Positions 9,681 to 18,567 of a stretch of 64,000 nucleotides of DNA are shown piece by piece (the stretch's first letter is position 1; each line of letters starts with the position of its first letter). The translations under genes and the position numbers were made by a program. The stretch comes from Methylomicrobium sp. wino1 (lineage in GTDB: Bacteria; Pseudomonadota; Gammaproteobacteria; Methylococcales; Methylomonadaceae). The notes beneath the pieces were generated by a model, which searched no databases, was not told the DNA's origin, and worked only from the letters and a program-made list of their open reading frames with translations. The stretch covers positions 1,178,001 through 1,242,000 of the forward strand of contig NZ_CP024202.1 in the NCBI RefSeq assembly GCF_003932755.1, in the 5' to 3' direction.

Positions 9681-10316
9681 CTATCGATAAATCGCTTTAT
9701 AGCTGATATAAAGCGCGCAGAACGTTACCGGTATAATTAAAATCATTGCCAAACCAATCGTAACGACAGACAGTAGAGCAAAGAGTATCAAGAACAAATA
9801 AACCGTGATCATCGCCGAAATATGACGCCCGCAGTTGTAATAACTACTTTTGATTGCATCGACCGGCTTGCAATCGCCGAACATCACTTGAGGTACTGAA
9901 TACAATAACGCTGAAATGACCAAGATACCCAATGGCGCAGCTAAAATGAGTGCCGCAAATGGTCCGAGCATTATCGTTAAGCCCGCTTCAATAATTTCGA
10001 AGAATACCATTAACAAACCGAGAATCAATAAAGGTTTCAGTTTGGTCGAATCGATGAAGCCTTGGAAAAAATGGCTGATTTTCATCTTTCGCTGCTCGTC
10101 GACTTCTCGAATTGCATACAAAAATCCGCCGTACATCACCGGAAAGATCAAACCGTCTAAAATTTCACCGACTACCGGAAGTATTGCTAGCAAGATTTCC
10201 AGAAGAATCCAGATTGCGGTGCCAAGAATCAGCATCAGCGGGCTTTTAGAAAACAGCTTCCAACCATCGACAAACCACTGCCGCCCGTCTTTCATTGTAT
10301 AACCTGTATCTTCCAT
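9681..10316 (-). CDS. BPSS1780-like integral membrane protein
   Basis: A 211-residue protein with about six hydrophobic segments. The N-terminal GRQWFVDGWKLFSKSPLMLIL and the two-helix units with Pro/Gly turns (PVVGEILDGLIFPVMYGGFLYA, FFQGF) are typical of the uncharacterised BPSS1780/DUF2189-like inner membrane family. Function unknown. Start ATG at 10316 follows an AGGAG-like sequence (AGGAGAG, minus strand). An internal ATG (MKDGRQW) seven codons in is an alternative. Stands alone between repeat regions. Confidence 0.7.
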   Translation of the reverse strand: MEDTGYTMKDGRQWFVDGWKLFSKSPLMLILGTAIWILLEILLAILPVVGEILDGLIFPVMYGGFLYAIREVDEQRKMKISHFFQGFIDSTKLKPLLILGLLMVFFEIIEAGLTIMLGPFAALILAAPLGILVISALLYSVPQVMFGDCKPVDAIKSSYYNCGRHISAMITVYLFLILFALLSVVTIGLAMILIIPVTFCALYISYKAIYR

Positions 10317-10848
10317 TGCGCTCTCCTGAATTATTATCGTCTATCAAGATCTATTTTAAATCGATTCAATCAATCATACCTTTCATATACCTTTCGCACT
10401 TCAAATTTCGGGAGTGCCTAAGGACGCTCCGGGTGTTCGATTTTTGCTCCTCGGCATCTGCTCCTGCGTCGCCTAAAGCGCCTACTGTTTGGTGTCCTAA
10501 TGCACTCCACCCATGGCGATCGAACCTCACCTACCGTTAGGTGAGGGTACATGGACGTATTCACCCAGCACCTAACCTCCATAGTCCATGAGCTATGGTT
10601 ATCTATCTTGGATAATTAAGGTGTTGGGACATCTCGAAGCCGAATTTTGATCCACGATGAGTATAAATTTGAACCGAATATTCATGAAAACAAAGGCCTT
10701 ACGCTTCAGTATACCGGCAACCCAGGATCGGTCCAAATTCGGCAGACTCCATTAGGTAAAAATATTAGTCTTGCATCAAATGTAGCCGTGCAAAAATTCG
10801 TCTCCGTGCTACTATGAGGCTTAATACAAGGTTTTGGGAGCCCGCAAT
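10317..10848. other. Intergenic region upstream of gnd with a palindromic repeat
   Basis: 532 bp. The block GCCTAAAGCGCCTACTGTTTGGTG at about 10470 recurs near 19677. Positions 10564-10627 are a full copy of the CCCAGCACCTAA...TTAAGGTGTTGGG palindrome. The last 200 bp presumably carry the gnd promoter. I could not define boxes with confidence. Confidence 0.5.
10564..10627. repeat. CCCAGCACCTAA palindromic repeat, copy 2
   Basis: Left arm CCCAGCACCTAA and right arm TTAAGGTGTTGGG enclose a 40-base centre (CCATAGTCCATGAGCTATGG core) shared with the copies at 19752 and 41084. Confidence 0.75.
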
Positions 10849-12294
10849 ATGAAAGCGAATATCGGTTTAATCGGCCTGGCGGTCATGGGCCAGAATTTAG
10901 TTCTCAACATCAATGATCATGGTTTTAAGGTAGCCGTCTACAACCGCACGACAGAAAAGACCGACGAATTCCTCTCGGGTCCGGCTAAAGGCACCGAAAT
11001 CGTCGGAACTTACTCGCTCGAAGATCTCGTGCAGAAACTGGAAATGCCGCGCATCCTGATGTTAATGGTTAAAGCCGGAACCGTGGTCGATCATTATATA
11101 GAGCAATTAGCCCCGTTACTCGATGCCGGCGACATCATCATCGACGGCGGCAATTCGCTATTTACCGATACCGATCGGCGCACAACGGCACTAAAGGAAA
11201 AGGGCTTGCTATATATCGGCACCGGCGTCTCTGGCGGCGAGGAAGGCGCAAGGCACGGGCCTTCGATCATGCCCGGCGGCCACCCGGACGCCTGGAACCG
11301 AGTCAAACCGGTATTGCAGGCGATCAGCGCGAAAGTCGACGGCCAGCCTTGCTGTGAATGGGTCGGAGATGGCGGTGCGGGCCATTATGTCAAAATGATC
11401 CATAACGGCATCGAATACGGCGATATGCAAATCATTTGCGAAGCCTATCAACTGATGTCCGAAGGACTCGGCCTTTCTGCCGATGAGATTTCCACTATTT
11501 TTGCCGAATGGAATGGCGCGGAACTCAGTTCCTATCTCGTCGAAATCACGGCCAATATTCTTGCCTATAAAGACGAAGACGGCAGTCCGCTCCTTGACAA
11601 GATCCTCGACACGGCCGGCCAAAAAGGCACCGGTAAATGGACCGGCATCAATGCGCTGGATTTAGGCATTCCGCTGACGCTGATCGGCGAATCAGTCTTC
11701 GCACGCTGCCTGTCGGCGATGAAAGACGAACGCATCAATGCCTCGCAAAAGCTGCCTAAACCGGTCAACCGTTTTGAGGGAAACCGGCAAGAAGCCATCG
11801 AAACCATCCGCAATGCCTTGTATGCATCGAAAATCATTTCTTACGCGCAGGGTTTCCGGCTCATGCGCGAAGCGGCGAAAGAATACGGCTGGTCGTTGAA
11901 CTACGGTGAAATCGCGCTGATGTGGCGGGGCGGTTGTATTATTCGCAGCGCATTTTTGAACGACATCAAACAGGCTTATGACAATAATCCCGATTTGGAA
12001 AATTTGCTGCTGGCCGATTTCTTCGTCGATGCGATGCGACAAGCCGAACCCGGCTGGCGTAAAGCCGTCATACTCAGTATCGAACTCGGTATTCCGGCCC
12101 CTGCGTTTTCCAGTGCGCTAGCGTTTTACGACGGTTACAGGACGGCGTGCTTGCCCGCCAATCTGTTACAGGCGCAACGCGATTATTTCGGCGCGCACAG
12201 TTACGAACGCACCGATCGCCCACGCGGCGAGTTCTTTCATACCGACTGGACCGGACACGGCGGCAAAACCGCATCGTCCACTTACAACGTTTAA
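10849..12294 (+). CDS. gnd: 6-phosphogluconate dehydrogenase, decarboxylating
   Basis: Oxidises 6-phosphogluconate to ribulose 5-phosphate and CO2, reducing NADP; in RuMP methylotrophs this closes a dissimilatory hexulose phosphate cycle. The 481-residue protein has the Rossmann motif GLAVMGQNLVLNINDHG at residues ~7-23, the substrate motif GVSGGEEGARHGPSIMPGG at ~128-146, and KMIHNGIEYGDMQ with the catalytic Lys at ~183. Length fits the long homodimeric type. ATG at 10849 has GGGAG about eight bases upstream. The stop codon lies within the left target duplication of the element at 12296, and zwf follows in the same direction. Confidence 0.96.
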   Translation: MKANIGLIGLAVMGQNLVLNINDHGFKVAVYNRTTEKTDEFLSGPAKGTEIVGTYSLEDLVQKLEMPRILMLMVKAGTVVDHYIEQLAPLLDAGDIIIDGGNSLFTDTDRRTTALKEKGLLYIGTGVSGGEEGARHGPSIMPGGHPDAWNRVKPVLQAISAKVDGQPCCEWVGDGGAGHYVKMIHNGIEYGDMQIICEAYQLMSEGLGLSADEISTIFAEWNGAELSSYLVEITANILAYKDEDGSPLLDKILDTAGQKGTGKWTGINALDLGIPLTLIGESVFARCLSAMKDERINASQKLPKPVNRFEGNRQEAIETIRNALYASKIISYAQGFRLMREAAKEYGWSLNYGEIALMWRGGCIIRSAFLNDIKQAYDNNPDLENLLLADFFVDAMRQAEPGWRKAVILSIELGIPAPAFSSALAFYDGYRTACLPANLLQAQRDYFGAHSYERTDRPRGEFFHTDWTGHGGKTASSTYNV

Positions 12295-12295
12295 A

Positions 12296-12480
12296 CCTAA
12301 AAAGAGCAGTCGGCATGTATTGTAGACCGTTCGTGCTGAGCCAAGTCGAAGCATGAAAGGTCTACAACACTTTCGCCGGCTTGGTGAAGCCTCAAACTAC
12401 CCCCCACCCTTCCGCTACGCTCAGGAGAGCATTGTCGAAGGGCGGGGGGTAGTTAGAGGCACTCAACTGCTCTTTTTAGG
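12296..12480. mobile_element. 185-bp MITE-like element between gnd and zwf
   Basis: The ends are inverted repeats: CCTAAAAAGAGCAGT on the left (12296-12310) and ACTGCTCTTTTTAGG on the right (12466-12480). Both are flanked by TTAAA (12291-12295 and 12481-12485), which looks like a 5-bp target duplication. The inside holds a second palindrome (TGTAGACC...GGTCTACA, about 12320-12365) and a C-rich/G-rich pair (about 12400-12452), so a transcript would fold strongly. No coding capacity. Confidence 0.75.
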
Positions 12481-12511
12481 TTAAATTATACACATAACAC
12501 GAGTCGATTCT

Positions 12512-14002
12512 ATGTCTGCTGAACCCTGTACCTACGTCATTTTCGGCGCAACCGGCAATCTATCCCGAATCAAATTAATGCCGGCGCTGTATCATCTGGA
12601 ACTCGAAAACAAACTGCCGGAAGACAGCCGTATCGTCGGCATCGGCCGGCGGCCTTGGGATCAAAAAAAATGGCTCGAGGAAGTCCGGGAGATGATCGGC
12701 AAGAAGGTCCGCGAAGGTATCGACGAAGCCGTATTCACTCGGTTCAGCGAACGGCTTTCTTACCATCGCGGCGATCTCGATGAAGCGGAGTGTTATCAAG
12801 GACTGGCAGTCACCCTGAGCAAGGATGAGGATTTTCCCAAAAATATCGCATTTTATCTCGCGATCAGTCCCGAGGATTTCGGTAATGTCATTGAATCGTT
12901 GAGCAAAGTCGACTTATTGAATCAAGAATACGGTTGGAAACGCGTTATCATCGAAAAGCCATTCGGTTACGACCTGGACAGTGCGCAATCGCTGCAAAAA
13001 AGGATCGGTCGCTATTTGAGCGAAGAGCAAATTTACCGGATCGATCATTATCTGGGTAAAGGTATGGTGCAAAATGTACTGGTATTCCGCTTCGCGAATG
13101 TCATGCTCGAGCCGCTGTGGAACCGCAACTACATCGACCATGTCCAGATCACTCATGCCGAGGATATCGGTATCGACACGCGCGGCGGCTATTACGACGG
13201 GGCCGGCGCATTACGCGATATGCTGCAAAGCCATTTGTTGCAACTGATGACACTGGTCGCGATGGAACCACCCGCATCGATGGAAGCCGAATCTCTGCGC
13301 GACGAGAAGGTCAAGGTCTTAAAATCGATTCGCCCAATACCCAAATCGGCGGTACACGCGCATGCCTATCGCGGCCAATACGCCAAGGGCACGGTCGGTA
13401 AAGAAAAGGTCAAAGGCTATTTGGAAGAGGACAACATCCCGCCAACCAGCATTACCGAAACCTATGCCGCCGTTAAATTATTCATCGATAACTGGCGCTG
13501 GCGAGGCGTGCCTTTTTATTTGCAAACCGGCAAACGACTGGCCAAAGGTCAATCCGTCGTCTCGATTTGCTTTCGCCATCCGCCGCTGCAGTTTTTTCGC
13601 GATACCCACGTGCAGTGCATGAATCCGAATTGGGTGCTGTTGAGCATTCAACCGGAGGAACGTATTCGCATGGAAATGACCGTCAAGGAGCCTGGATTGG
13701 AAATGCGCACGCGCACCAGCAGCCTGGATGCCGGTTTTCGAAACAGCGATGAAAAAGCGATCGATGCCTATGAAGACTTGTTGCTCGATGTCATGAAAGG
13801 CGATCGTTCGTTGTTTCTGCGTTTCGACGAAGTCGAATATGCTTGGCGCATCGTCGACCCGATTTTACAAACCTGGGCCGTCGAACGTGACTTCATCCCG
13901 GCTTATCCGGCCGGCAGTTGGGGACCTTCCGAAAGCCGCCGCCTGTTCGAAAAAGAAGATCAATACTGGCGCACCTCGTTGACGCCGGAATGGTGTCAAT
14001 AA
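12512..14002 (+). CDS. zwf: Glucose-6-phosphate dehydrogenase
   Basis: Oxidises glucose 6-phosphate to 6-phosphogluconolactone with NAD(P). The 496-residue protein has the nucleotide-binding motif [16 protein letters not shown] at residues ~8-23, [11 protein letters not shown] at ~150-160, and the substrate motif RIDHYLGKG at ~176-184. The last motif normally reads DHYLGKE; here the Glu is replaced by Gly-Met (GKGMVQN). The catalytic His region ([32 protein letters not shown]) is intact. It probably shares transcription with gnd across the miniature element. No 6-phosphogluconolactonase gene is adjacent. Confidence 0.95.
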   Translation: MSAEPCTYVIFGATGNLSRIKLMPALYHLELENKLPEDSRIVGIGRRPWDQKKWLEEVREMIGKKVREGIDEAVFTRFSERLSYHRGDLDEAECYQGLAVTLSKDEDFPKNIAFYLAISPEDFGNVIESLSKVDLLNQEYGWKRVIIEKPFGYDLDSAQSLQKRIGRYLSEEQIYRIDHYLGKGMVQNVLVFRFANVMLEPLWNRNYIDHVQITHAEDIGIDTRGGYYDGAGALRDMLQSHLLQLMTLVAMEPPASMEAESLRDEKVKVLKSIRPIPKSAVHAHAYRGQYAKGTVGKEKVKGYLEEDNIPPTSITETYAAVKLFIDNWRWRGVPFYLQTGKRLAKGQSVVSICFRHPPLQFFRDTHVQCMNPNWVLLSIQPEERIRMEMTVKEPGLEMRTRTSSLDAGFRNSDEKAIDAYEDLLLDVMKGDRSLFLRFDEVEYAWRIVDPILQTWAVERDFIPAYPAGSWGPSESRRLFEKEDQYWRTSLTPEWCQ

Positions 14003-14211
14003 AGCTTTAGATCTTTCGTAGTTAAAATTTCGGCAATCACGCGTAGCCGATGAATTAAAAATTGTCGGACAATAGCGAACAACTCGTCTCGAAACCGATC
14101 CGTCGAGGCGAAGAATTGGTCGCAGGCCGTTTTGAATGAATTGGAGTTCTCATAATATCGGTCGTCAAGCACTTTCTTCTGTCGCCATAACGACTCTACT
14201 GAAGAAACAGC

Positions 14212-15063
14212 ATGAATAAAACAAATCGTTTCAACTTAGTTCGCTTGCTGGTCACCCTGATATTTGTTTTTGTTGCAAACGCTGCGGCCATTGAAAAGCC
14301 GGGCATCATGCAGGCTAGAGTGTTCGATCCGTCGATCAATGTCACGGAATATTGGGTCAGCGAAAAGCTTGATGGAGTTCGAGCGCGCTGGGACGGGAAA
14401 CAATTGATTTCCAAAAACGGCCATCTGTTCCATGCGCCAGCCTGGTTCATCGAAGGCTTTCCCGATGTAACGTTGGATGGCGAACTGTGGTTGGCGAGAG
14501 GTCAATATCAGCAGACCGTTTCCATAGTCAGCCACAAGGCACCTCATTCCAGATGGCAAAAAATCAAATTGATGGTCTTCGACCTGCCTGACAACCCGAA
14601 GCCCTTTTCAGAACGGGTCGCCGCAATGCGGCACATGGCTCAAGAGCGGCATACGCCGTATCTAAATTTCATCAATCAATTCCGGGTCGTATCCGCCGAC
14701 GAATTAAAGCAGAGACTGAATTATATCGTGGCCGAAGGCGGTGAAGGCCTGATATTGCATCATCAAGACAGTCTTTATCAGCATGGCCGCAGCAATCGAT
14801 TGCTTAAATTAAAACCTTACCACGATGCGGAAGCGGTCGTGATCGGTTATCGTCCCGGCAAAGGACAATTTACCGGCAGGATGGGCTCTCTTAAAGTCCG
14901 AACCGAAAACGGAAAGGAATTTTACATCGGCACCGGATTCAGCCAGCGGGAAAGGGAAACCCCGCCGCCTCTGGGCAGCCTTATTAGCTTTCGTCATCAA
15001 GGTTACACCGATAAGGGACTACCCCGTTTTGCCGTGTTCATCAGAGTACGCGATGAGCCTTGA
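14212..15063 (+). CDS. Exported ATP-dependent DNA ligase (LigE type)
   Basis: Minimal ATP-dependent ligase that seals nicks through a Lys-AMP intermediate. After a signal peptide (residues 1-25, ending ANAAA) comes the adenylation domain: motif I EKLDG with catalytic Lys52, motif III-like LMVFDLP, motif IV EGGEGLILH, motif V LLKLKPY with its Lys. An OB-fold domain follows (about 205-283, GKGQFTGRMGSLKV). No extra DNA-binding domains are present. Length 283 and the signal peptide fit the LigE group, proposed to act in the periplasm, perhaps on incoming DNA. Monocistronic; no competence genes adjacent. Confidence 0.88.
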   Translation: MNKTNRFNLVRLLVTLIFVFVANAAAIEKPGIMQARVFDPSINVTEYWVSEKLDGVRARWDGKQLISKNGHLFHAPAWFIEGFPDVTLDGELWLARGQYQQTVSIVSHKAPHSRWQKIKLMVFDLPDNPKPFSERVAAMRHMAQERHTPYLNFINQFRVVSADELKQRLNYIVAEGGEGLILHHQDSLYQHGRSNRLLKLKPYHDAEAVVIGYRPGKGQFTGRMGSLKVRTENGKEFYIGTGFSQRERETPPPLGSLISFRHQGYTDKGLPRFAVFIRVRDEP

Positions 15064-15276
15064 GTTTCTGTCAGCCTGCCAACTTCTCCCTGTTTCCATG
15101 ATCATCCGGTCTTGGATGAATTTGGTTGATGAGATCAATATCCAAAACTAATTCCTATACTTGAGTCTTTCTAACCCCTGTTTGACAATTGATTTGAAAC
15201 ACTTTACGAATCAATGGCTTGGTTATTCAAAAATCGACGTTAGGCACTACAAACGCGTTTTTGAGCGATTTTCGAT

Positions 15277-15998
15277 TTAGATGAGTGTTCTTTGCACACC
15301 TCCGGGTAGCAGGTCAAGATCCAAAGCGCGGTAGATTTGCGCTAACTCAGTTTCCGGGCGCGTGGTTTTACGGATGTGCAGGTTGCCGCCGTTGGCGCGC
15401 CGGAAGGAGGCGGTGACATGGTACTGTACGGATAGTATGTTCCGTAACGTGGACCAGCGGTCGTGAATACCGTGTTCTTTGAGTTGTCGGCAAATGATCT
15501 GCACGAACTGATAGGCCAGGACGGTGATGAATAGATGCCCGTCGACGCGGATTTCTTTGTGATGATAGACCGGGCGTAGCCCGAGTTCGGATTTGAGGCT
15601 GCGAAACACGGCTTCCAGGTCGGTAAGCATGATGTAGGTGCGCCACAGTTTTCCGGCATCCCATTGCATTTCGTTACTGCGTAGGCAGTACACGCCGGGA
15701 TGGCTCAGGCGGCTGCCGGCTTTGGGCTGTTTCGACCAGGTCAAGCCGATGACTTTTTTGTCGGTCTCGTCCGGGGTCAGTTCGATCGTGTAATGCTGGC
15801 CGATACCGTGGTATTTTTCTTGGAGCCGACCGATGCGCTGTTGCTGTTTGTCGAGACGCTTTTCGGCACGCGGCTTTTGTAGACCCTCGGCGATTTTTTG
15901 TAATTCGGCCTCGAAGCGCTCGCACAGGCGTTGATTGATACCGCGTTCTTTTTGTTCGCGCTGTTCGGAGTAGCAATAATGGCCGTTTTGGGGGAGAT
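15277..15998 (-). pseudogene. Transposase remnant (IS4/IS1634-like), 5' truncated
   Basis: One open frame runs from about 15998 to 15277 without a start codon at its 5' end. It includes a charged helical stretch (SEQREQKERGINQRL...RLDKQQQRIGRLQEKYHG) and then the transposase C-terminal part: Tyr/Leu pattern GKLWRTYIMLTDLEAVFRSLKSELGLRPVYH with the catalytic Glu region, followed by HLFITVLAYQFVQII. This matches the C-terminal half of IS1634-type DDE transposases. The N-terminal half is missing. The broken end lies eight bases from the 3' end of tRNA-Arg. No terminal inverted repeat was identified. Confidence 0.78.
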
Positions 15999-16005
15999 GT
16001 CAAAA

Positions 16006-16082
16006 TGGCGCGCCCGAGAGGATTCGAACCTCTGGCCTCGGCCTCCGGAGGGCCGCGCTCTATCCAGCTGAGCTACGGGCGC
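16006..16082 (-). tRNA. tRNA-Arg (anticodon CCG)
   Basis: Read on the minus strand, the 77-nt sequence starts GCGCCCGTAGCTCAGC and ends GGTTCGAATCCTCTCGGGCGCGCCA in part. The acceptor stem GCGCCCG/CGGGCGC, D-arm, anticodon stem CGGCC/GGCCG around loop CTCCGGA (anticodon CCG), T-arm with GTTCGAATC and an encoded CCA are all present. Confidence 0.96.
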
Positions 16083-16119
16083 GTGTTTGGATGCGTATTC
16101 TAACCGATCGCCGCGATAA

Positions 16120-18123
16120 TTACGATAACATTGTTTTCAAATGCGCTAGACTGGCCTTGCCGCGTTCTTTGATAACGGCCGGATCGAGCTGTTTTTTGTT
16201 GGCCCATTCGAGATCGTCGGACGGCAATTCGCCCAAAAAACGGCTCGGTTCGCATTCGGAAATTTCGCCGTAGCGTTTGCGGTGAGTGCAATAACTGAAA
16301 GTCAGCGAACGTTGCGCGCGCGTGATGCCGACATAGGCTAGGCGGCGTTCTTCCTCGATATTATCGGTTTCGATACTATTTTGATGCGGCAGCAGGTTTT
16401 CTTCCATGCCGATCAGAAAGACATGCGGAAATTCGAGGCCCTTGGCCGCGTGCAGTGTCATTAGGCTGACCTGGTCGCCGGCCTCTTCTTCCTGGTTGCG
16501 TTCAAGTATATCCATCAGCATGATCTTCGAGACGATTTCAGACAATGATTTCTCGGTGCCCTGGTCTTTGTCGGCGATGCGCTTCAACCAGTCGATCAGT
16601 TCGTAAACATTTTGCATCTTGCGTTCGGCCGATTGCGGCGTCTTCGCGTTTTCACGTAGCCAGGCTTCGTAGCCGATTTGGCTTATCATTTGCTCGATCA
16701 CAGCAAAAGTATCGACGCGCTCCATGCGATCGGCGGTATCGTTCACCCAATCGGTAAATTTTTGTAAACGCTGACGCGCCTTGTCGGACAGTCGTTGCTT
16801 TAGACCCATTTCGGTGCTGGCCTTAAACAAACTGACATGACGCTCGTTCGCATAGGCGCCGAGGTTTTCCAGCGTGGTCGGACCGATTTCACGGCGCGGC
16901 GTGTTGATAATGCGCAAAAACGCAGCATCATCGTCCGGATTCACGAACAAGCGCAGATAACTAAGTATGTCTTTGATTTCGGTATATGCGAAAAACGACG
17001 TGCTGCCGCTGATGAAATACGGCACGTTGTTTTCGCGTAGCGCCCGTTCGAACAGCCGCGATTGATGATTACCGCGGTATAGAATCGCGTAGTCCTTGTA
17101 GCTACTGCCGGTTTTAAACTTGTGATGAATGATTTCCGATACGACCTGTTTCGCTTCGATGGTTTCGTCCTTATGACTCAACACTCGAAGCGGATCGCCG
17201 AAGCCTAAATCGCTCCACAAGCGTTTTTCAAACGAGTGCGGATTATTCGCAATCAATTGGTTCGCAACTTTCAAAATCCGTCCGGCCGAGCGGTAATTTT
17301 GCTCAAGCTTAATGACCTTCAAGCGCGTGAAGTCTTTTTGCAATTGCGACAGATTTTCAGGTTGCGCGCCGCGCCAGGCGTAAATCGACTGATCGTCGTC
17401 GCCGACCACGGTGAAACGTCCGAGGTTACCGGCCAGCAGTTTCACCAATTGATATTGCGTGATATTGGTATCCTGATATTCGTCGACCAGCAGATAACGA
17501 ATCTTGTTCTGCCATTTTTCGAGAACTTCCGGGTGCTGTTGAAACAATAATACCGGCATCAAAATCAAATCGTCGAAATCGACCGCATTGTAGGCTTTCA
17601 AGCTGCGCGTGTAATCGTTATATAGATGCGCGGCTGGCGCTTGCTCTTGCGTCGCATGAGGCAAAGCTTGTTCCGGGGTCACGAAGGCGTTTTTCCATTG
17701 GCCGATTTGCCAAGCGTAATGATCGGCCTTATCGATATCGCATTCTTTCCCGTTGTGCATGACCAGGTTTTTCAACAACGTTTGCTTGTCCTGTTCATCA
17801 AACAGTGTCAACGCGGCCTTGTAACCCAGTGTTTTGTGTTCCTTGCGGAGAATATCCAAACCGAGCGAATGGAAGGTCGATACGGTCAAGCCGCGAATGT
17901 CTTTGTCGTTCAGAAGTTTCGAAACGCGAGTTTTCATTTCGCGCGCGGCTTTGTTCGTGAACGTTACGGCGGCGATATGCCGGGCCGGCGTTCCTTGTTT
18001 GACCAGATAAGCTATTTTCTCAGTGATCACGCGCGTCTTACCGCTGCCGGCGCCTGCCAGCACGAGCAAAGGCACATCGACGGTGCGCACCGCGGCGAGT
18101 TGTTGGAGATTGAGTTCTGCCAT
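16120..18123 (-). CDS. rep: ATP-dependent DNA helicase Rep
   Basis: Superfamily 1A 3'-5' helicase that clears proteins from DNA ahead of replication forks. The 667-residue protein (E. coli Rep 673) shows motif I AGAGSGKTRVITEK at residues ~22-35, Ia AVTFTNKAAREMK, II LLVDEYQDTN, III VVGDDDQSIYAWRGA, IV QNYRSAGRIL, V MTLHAAKGLEFPHVFLIGMEE and VI ERRLAYVGITRAQ. The N-terminal MAELNLQQLAAV is Rep-like rather than UvrD-like. Upstream of tRNA-Arg on the same strand. Confidence 0.95.
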   Translation of the reverse strand: MAELNLQQLAAVRTVDVPLLVLAGAGSGKTRVITEKIAYLVKQGTPARHIAAVTFTNKAAREMKTRVSKLLNDKDIRGLTVSTFHSLGLDILRKEHKTLGYKAALTLFDEQDKQTLLKNLVMHNGKECDIDKADHYAWQIGQWKNAFVTPEQALPHATQEQAPAAHLYNDYTRSLKAYNAVDFDDLILMPVLLFQQHPEVLEKWQNKIRYLLVDEYQDTNITQYQLVKLLAGNLGRFTVVGDDDQSIYAWRGAQPENLSQLQKDFTRLKVIKLEQNYRSAGRILKVANQLIANNPHSFEKRLWSDLGFGDPLRVLSHKDETIEAKQVVSEIIHHKFKTGSSYKDYAILYRGNHQSRLFERALRENNVPYFISGSTSFFAYTEIKDILSYLRLFVNPDDDAAFLRIINTPRREIGPTTLENLGAYANERHVSLFKASTEMGLKQRLSDKARQRLQKFTDWVNDTADRMERVDTFAVIEQMISQIGYEAWLRENAKTPQSAERKMQNVYELIDWLKRIADKDQGTEKSLSEIVSKIMLMDILERNQEEEAGDQVSLMTLHAAKGLEFPHVFLIGMEENLLPHQNSIETDNIEEERRLAYVGITRAQRSLTFSYCTHRKRYGEISECEPSRFLGELPSDDLEWANKKQLDPAVIKERGKASLAHLKTMLS

Positions 18124-18567
18124 GTTGGTTAACGAAATGAAATGATCGGAGTTCGACGGCTATTGTTTAGATAGGCGTAAACTAGTTTCCACGGTCCTCC
18201 ATGGGAACCTTTATGTGTATAATTTAAGCCCGGCATATTTTCCCACGCTGGAGCGCTCATTGTTATACACAAGTATAGGTAAACTTACTAGACAGAGGGT
18301 ATCGAATATCTGGGAACGGTGCTGTTTGTTAGATCTGCGGATATCGAAAGTCAGTGGCTTTCCCTTACCAAGCGCTAGGTGAGGAGCGATCAGGGGATTG
18401 CTCACACAAAGTATCCGTCCCCTTGTGGGAGCGCGCCTTTGTCGCGATTTCGAGGGCAAAAAAGGGGGGCCAAAAAGAGGTCAGGTCAAATCAATAATTT
18501 AACCTGACCTCTTTTTCTGCCCATTTCAAGTATACTTGTCGCCTATCATTTATTCGGTTTAAACGAC
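18124..18567. other. Divergent intergenic region with repeats and a strong hairpin
   Basis: 444 bp between divergent rep and the transporter gene. It carries a TTTCCACGGTCCTCCATGGGAACC-type palindrome (about 18187-18210), a CACGCTGGAGCG...GTTATACACAAGTATA unit (about 18243-18280), a TTGTGGGAGCGCGCC...GTCGCGATTTCGAGG REP-like unit (about 18423-18455) and a hairpin at 18472-18516. Promoters must lie here but are not resolved. Confidence 0.55.
18472..18516 (+). terminator. Strong hairpin with T-tract upstream of the transporter gene
   Basis: AAAAAGAGGTCAGGT (18472-18486) pairs with ACCTGACCTCTTTTT (18502-18516) around a 15-base loop. On the plus strand it ends in a T run, as an intrinsic terminator does. 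It lies about 50 bp before the GTG of the gene at 18568, not after a gene, so it may be an attenuator or just a repeat unit. Confidence 0.5.

Noticed and set aside
15342-16003. Several minus-strand frames overlapping the transposase remnant
   Set aside because: Only one frame gives transposase-like sequence through the whole stretch; the others are shifted reads of it.
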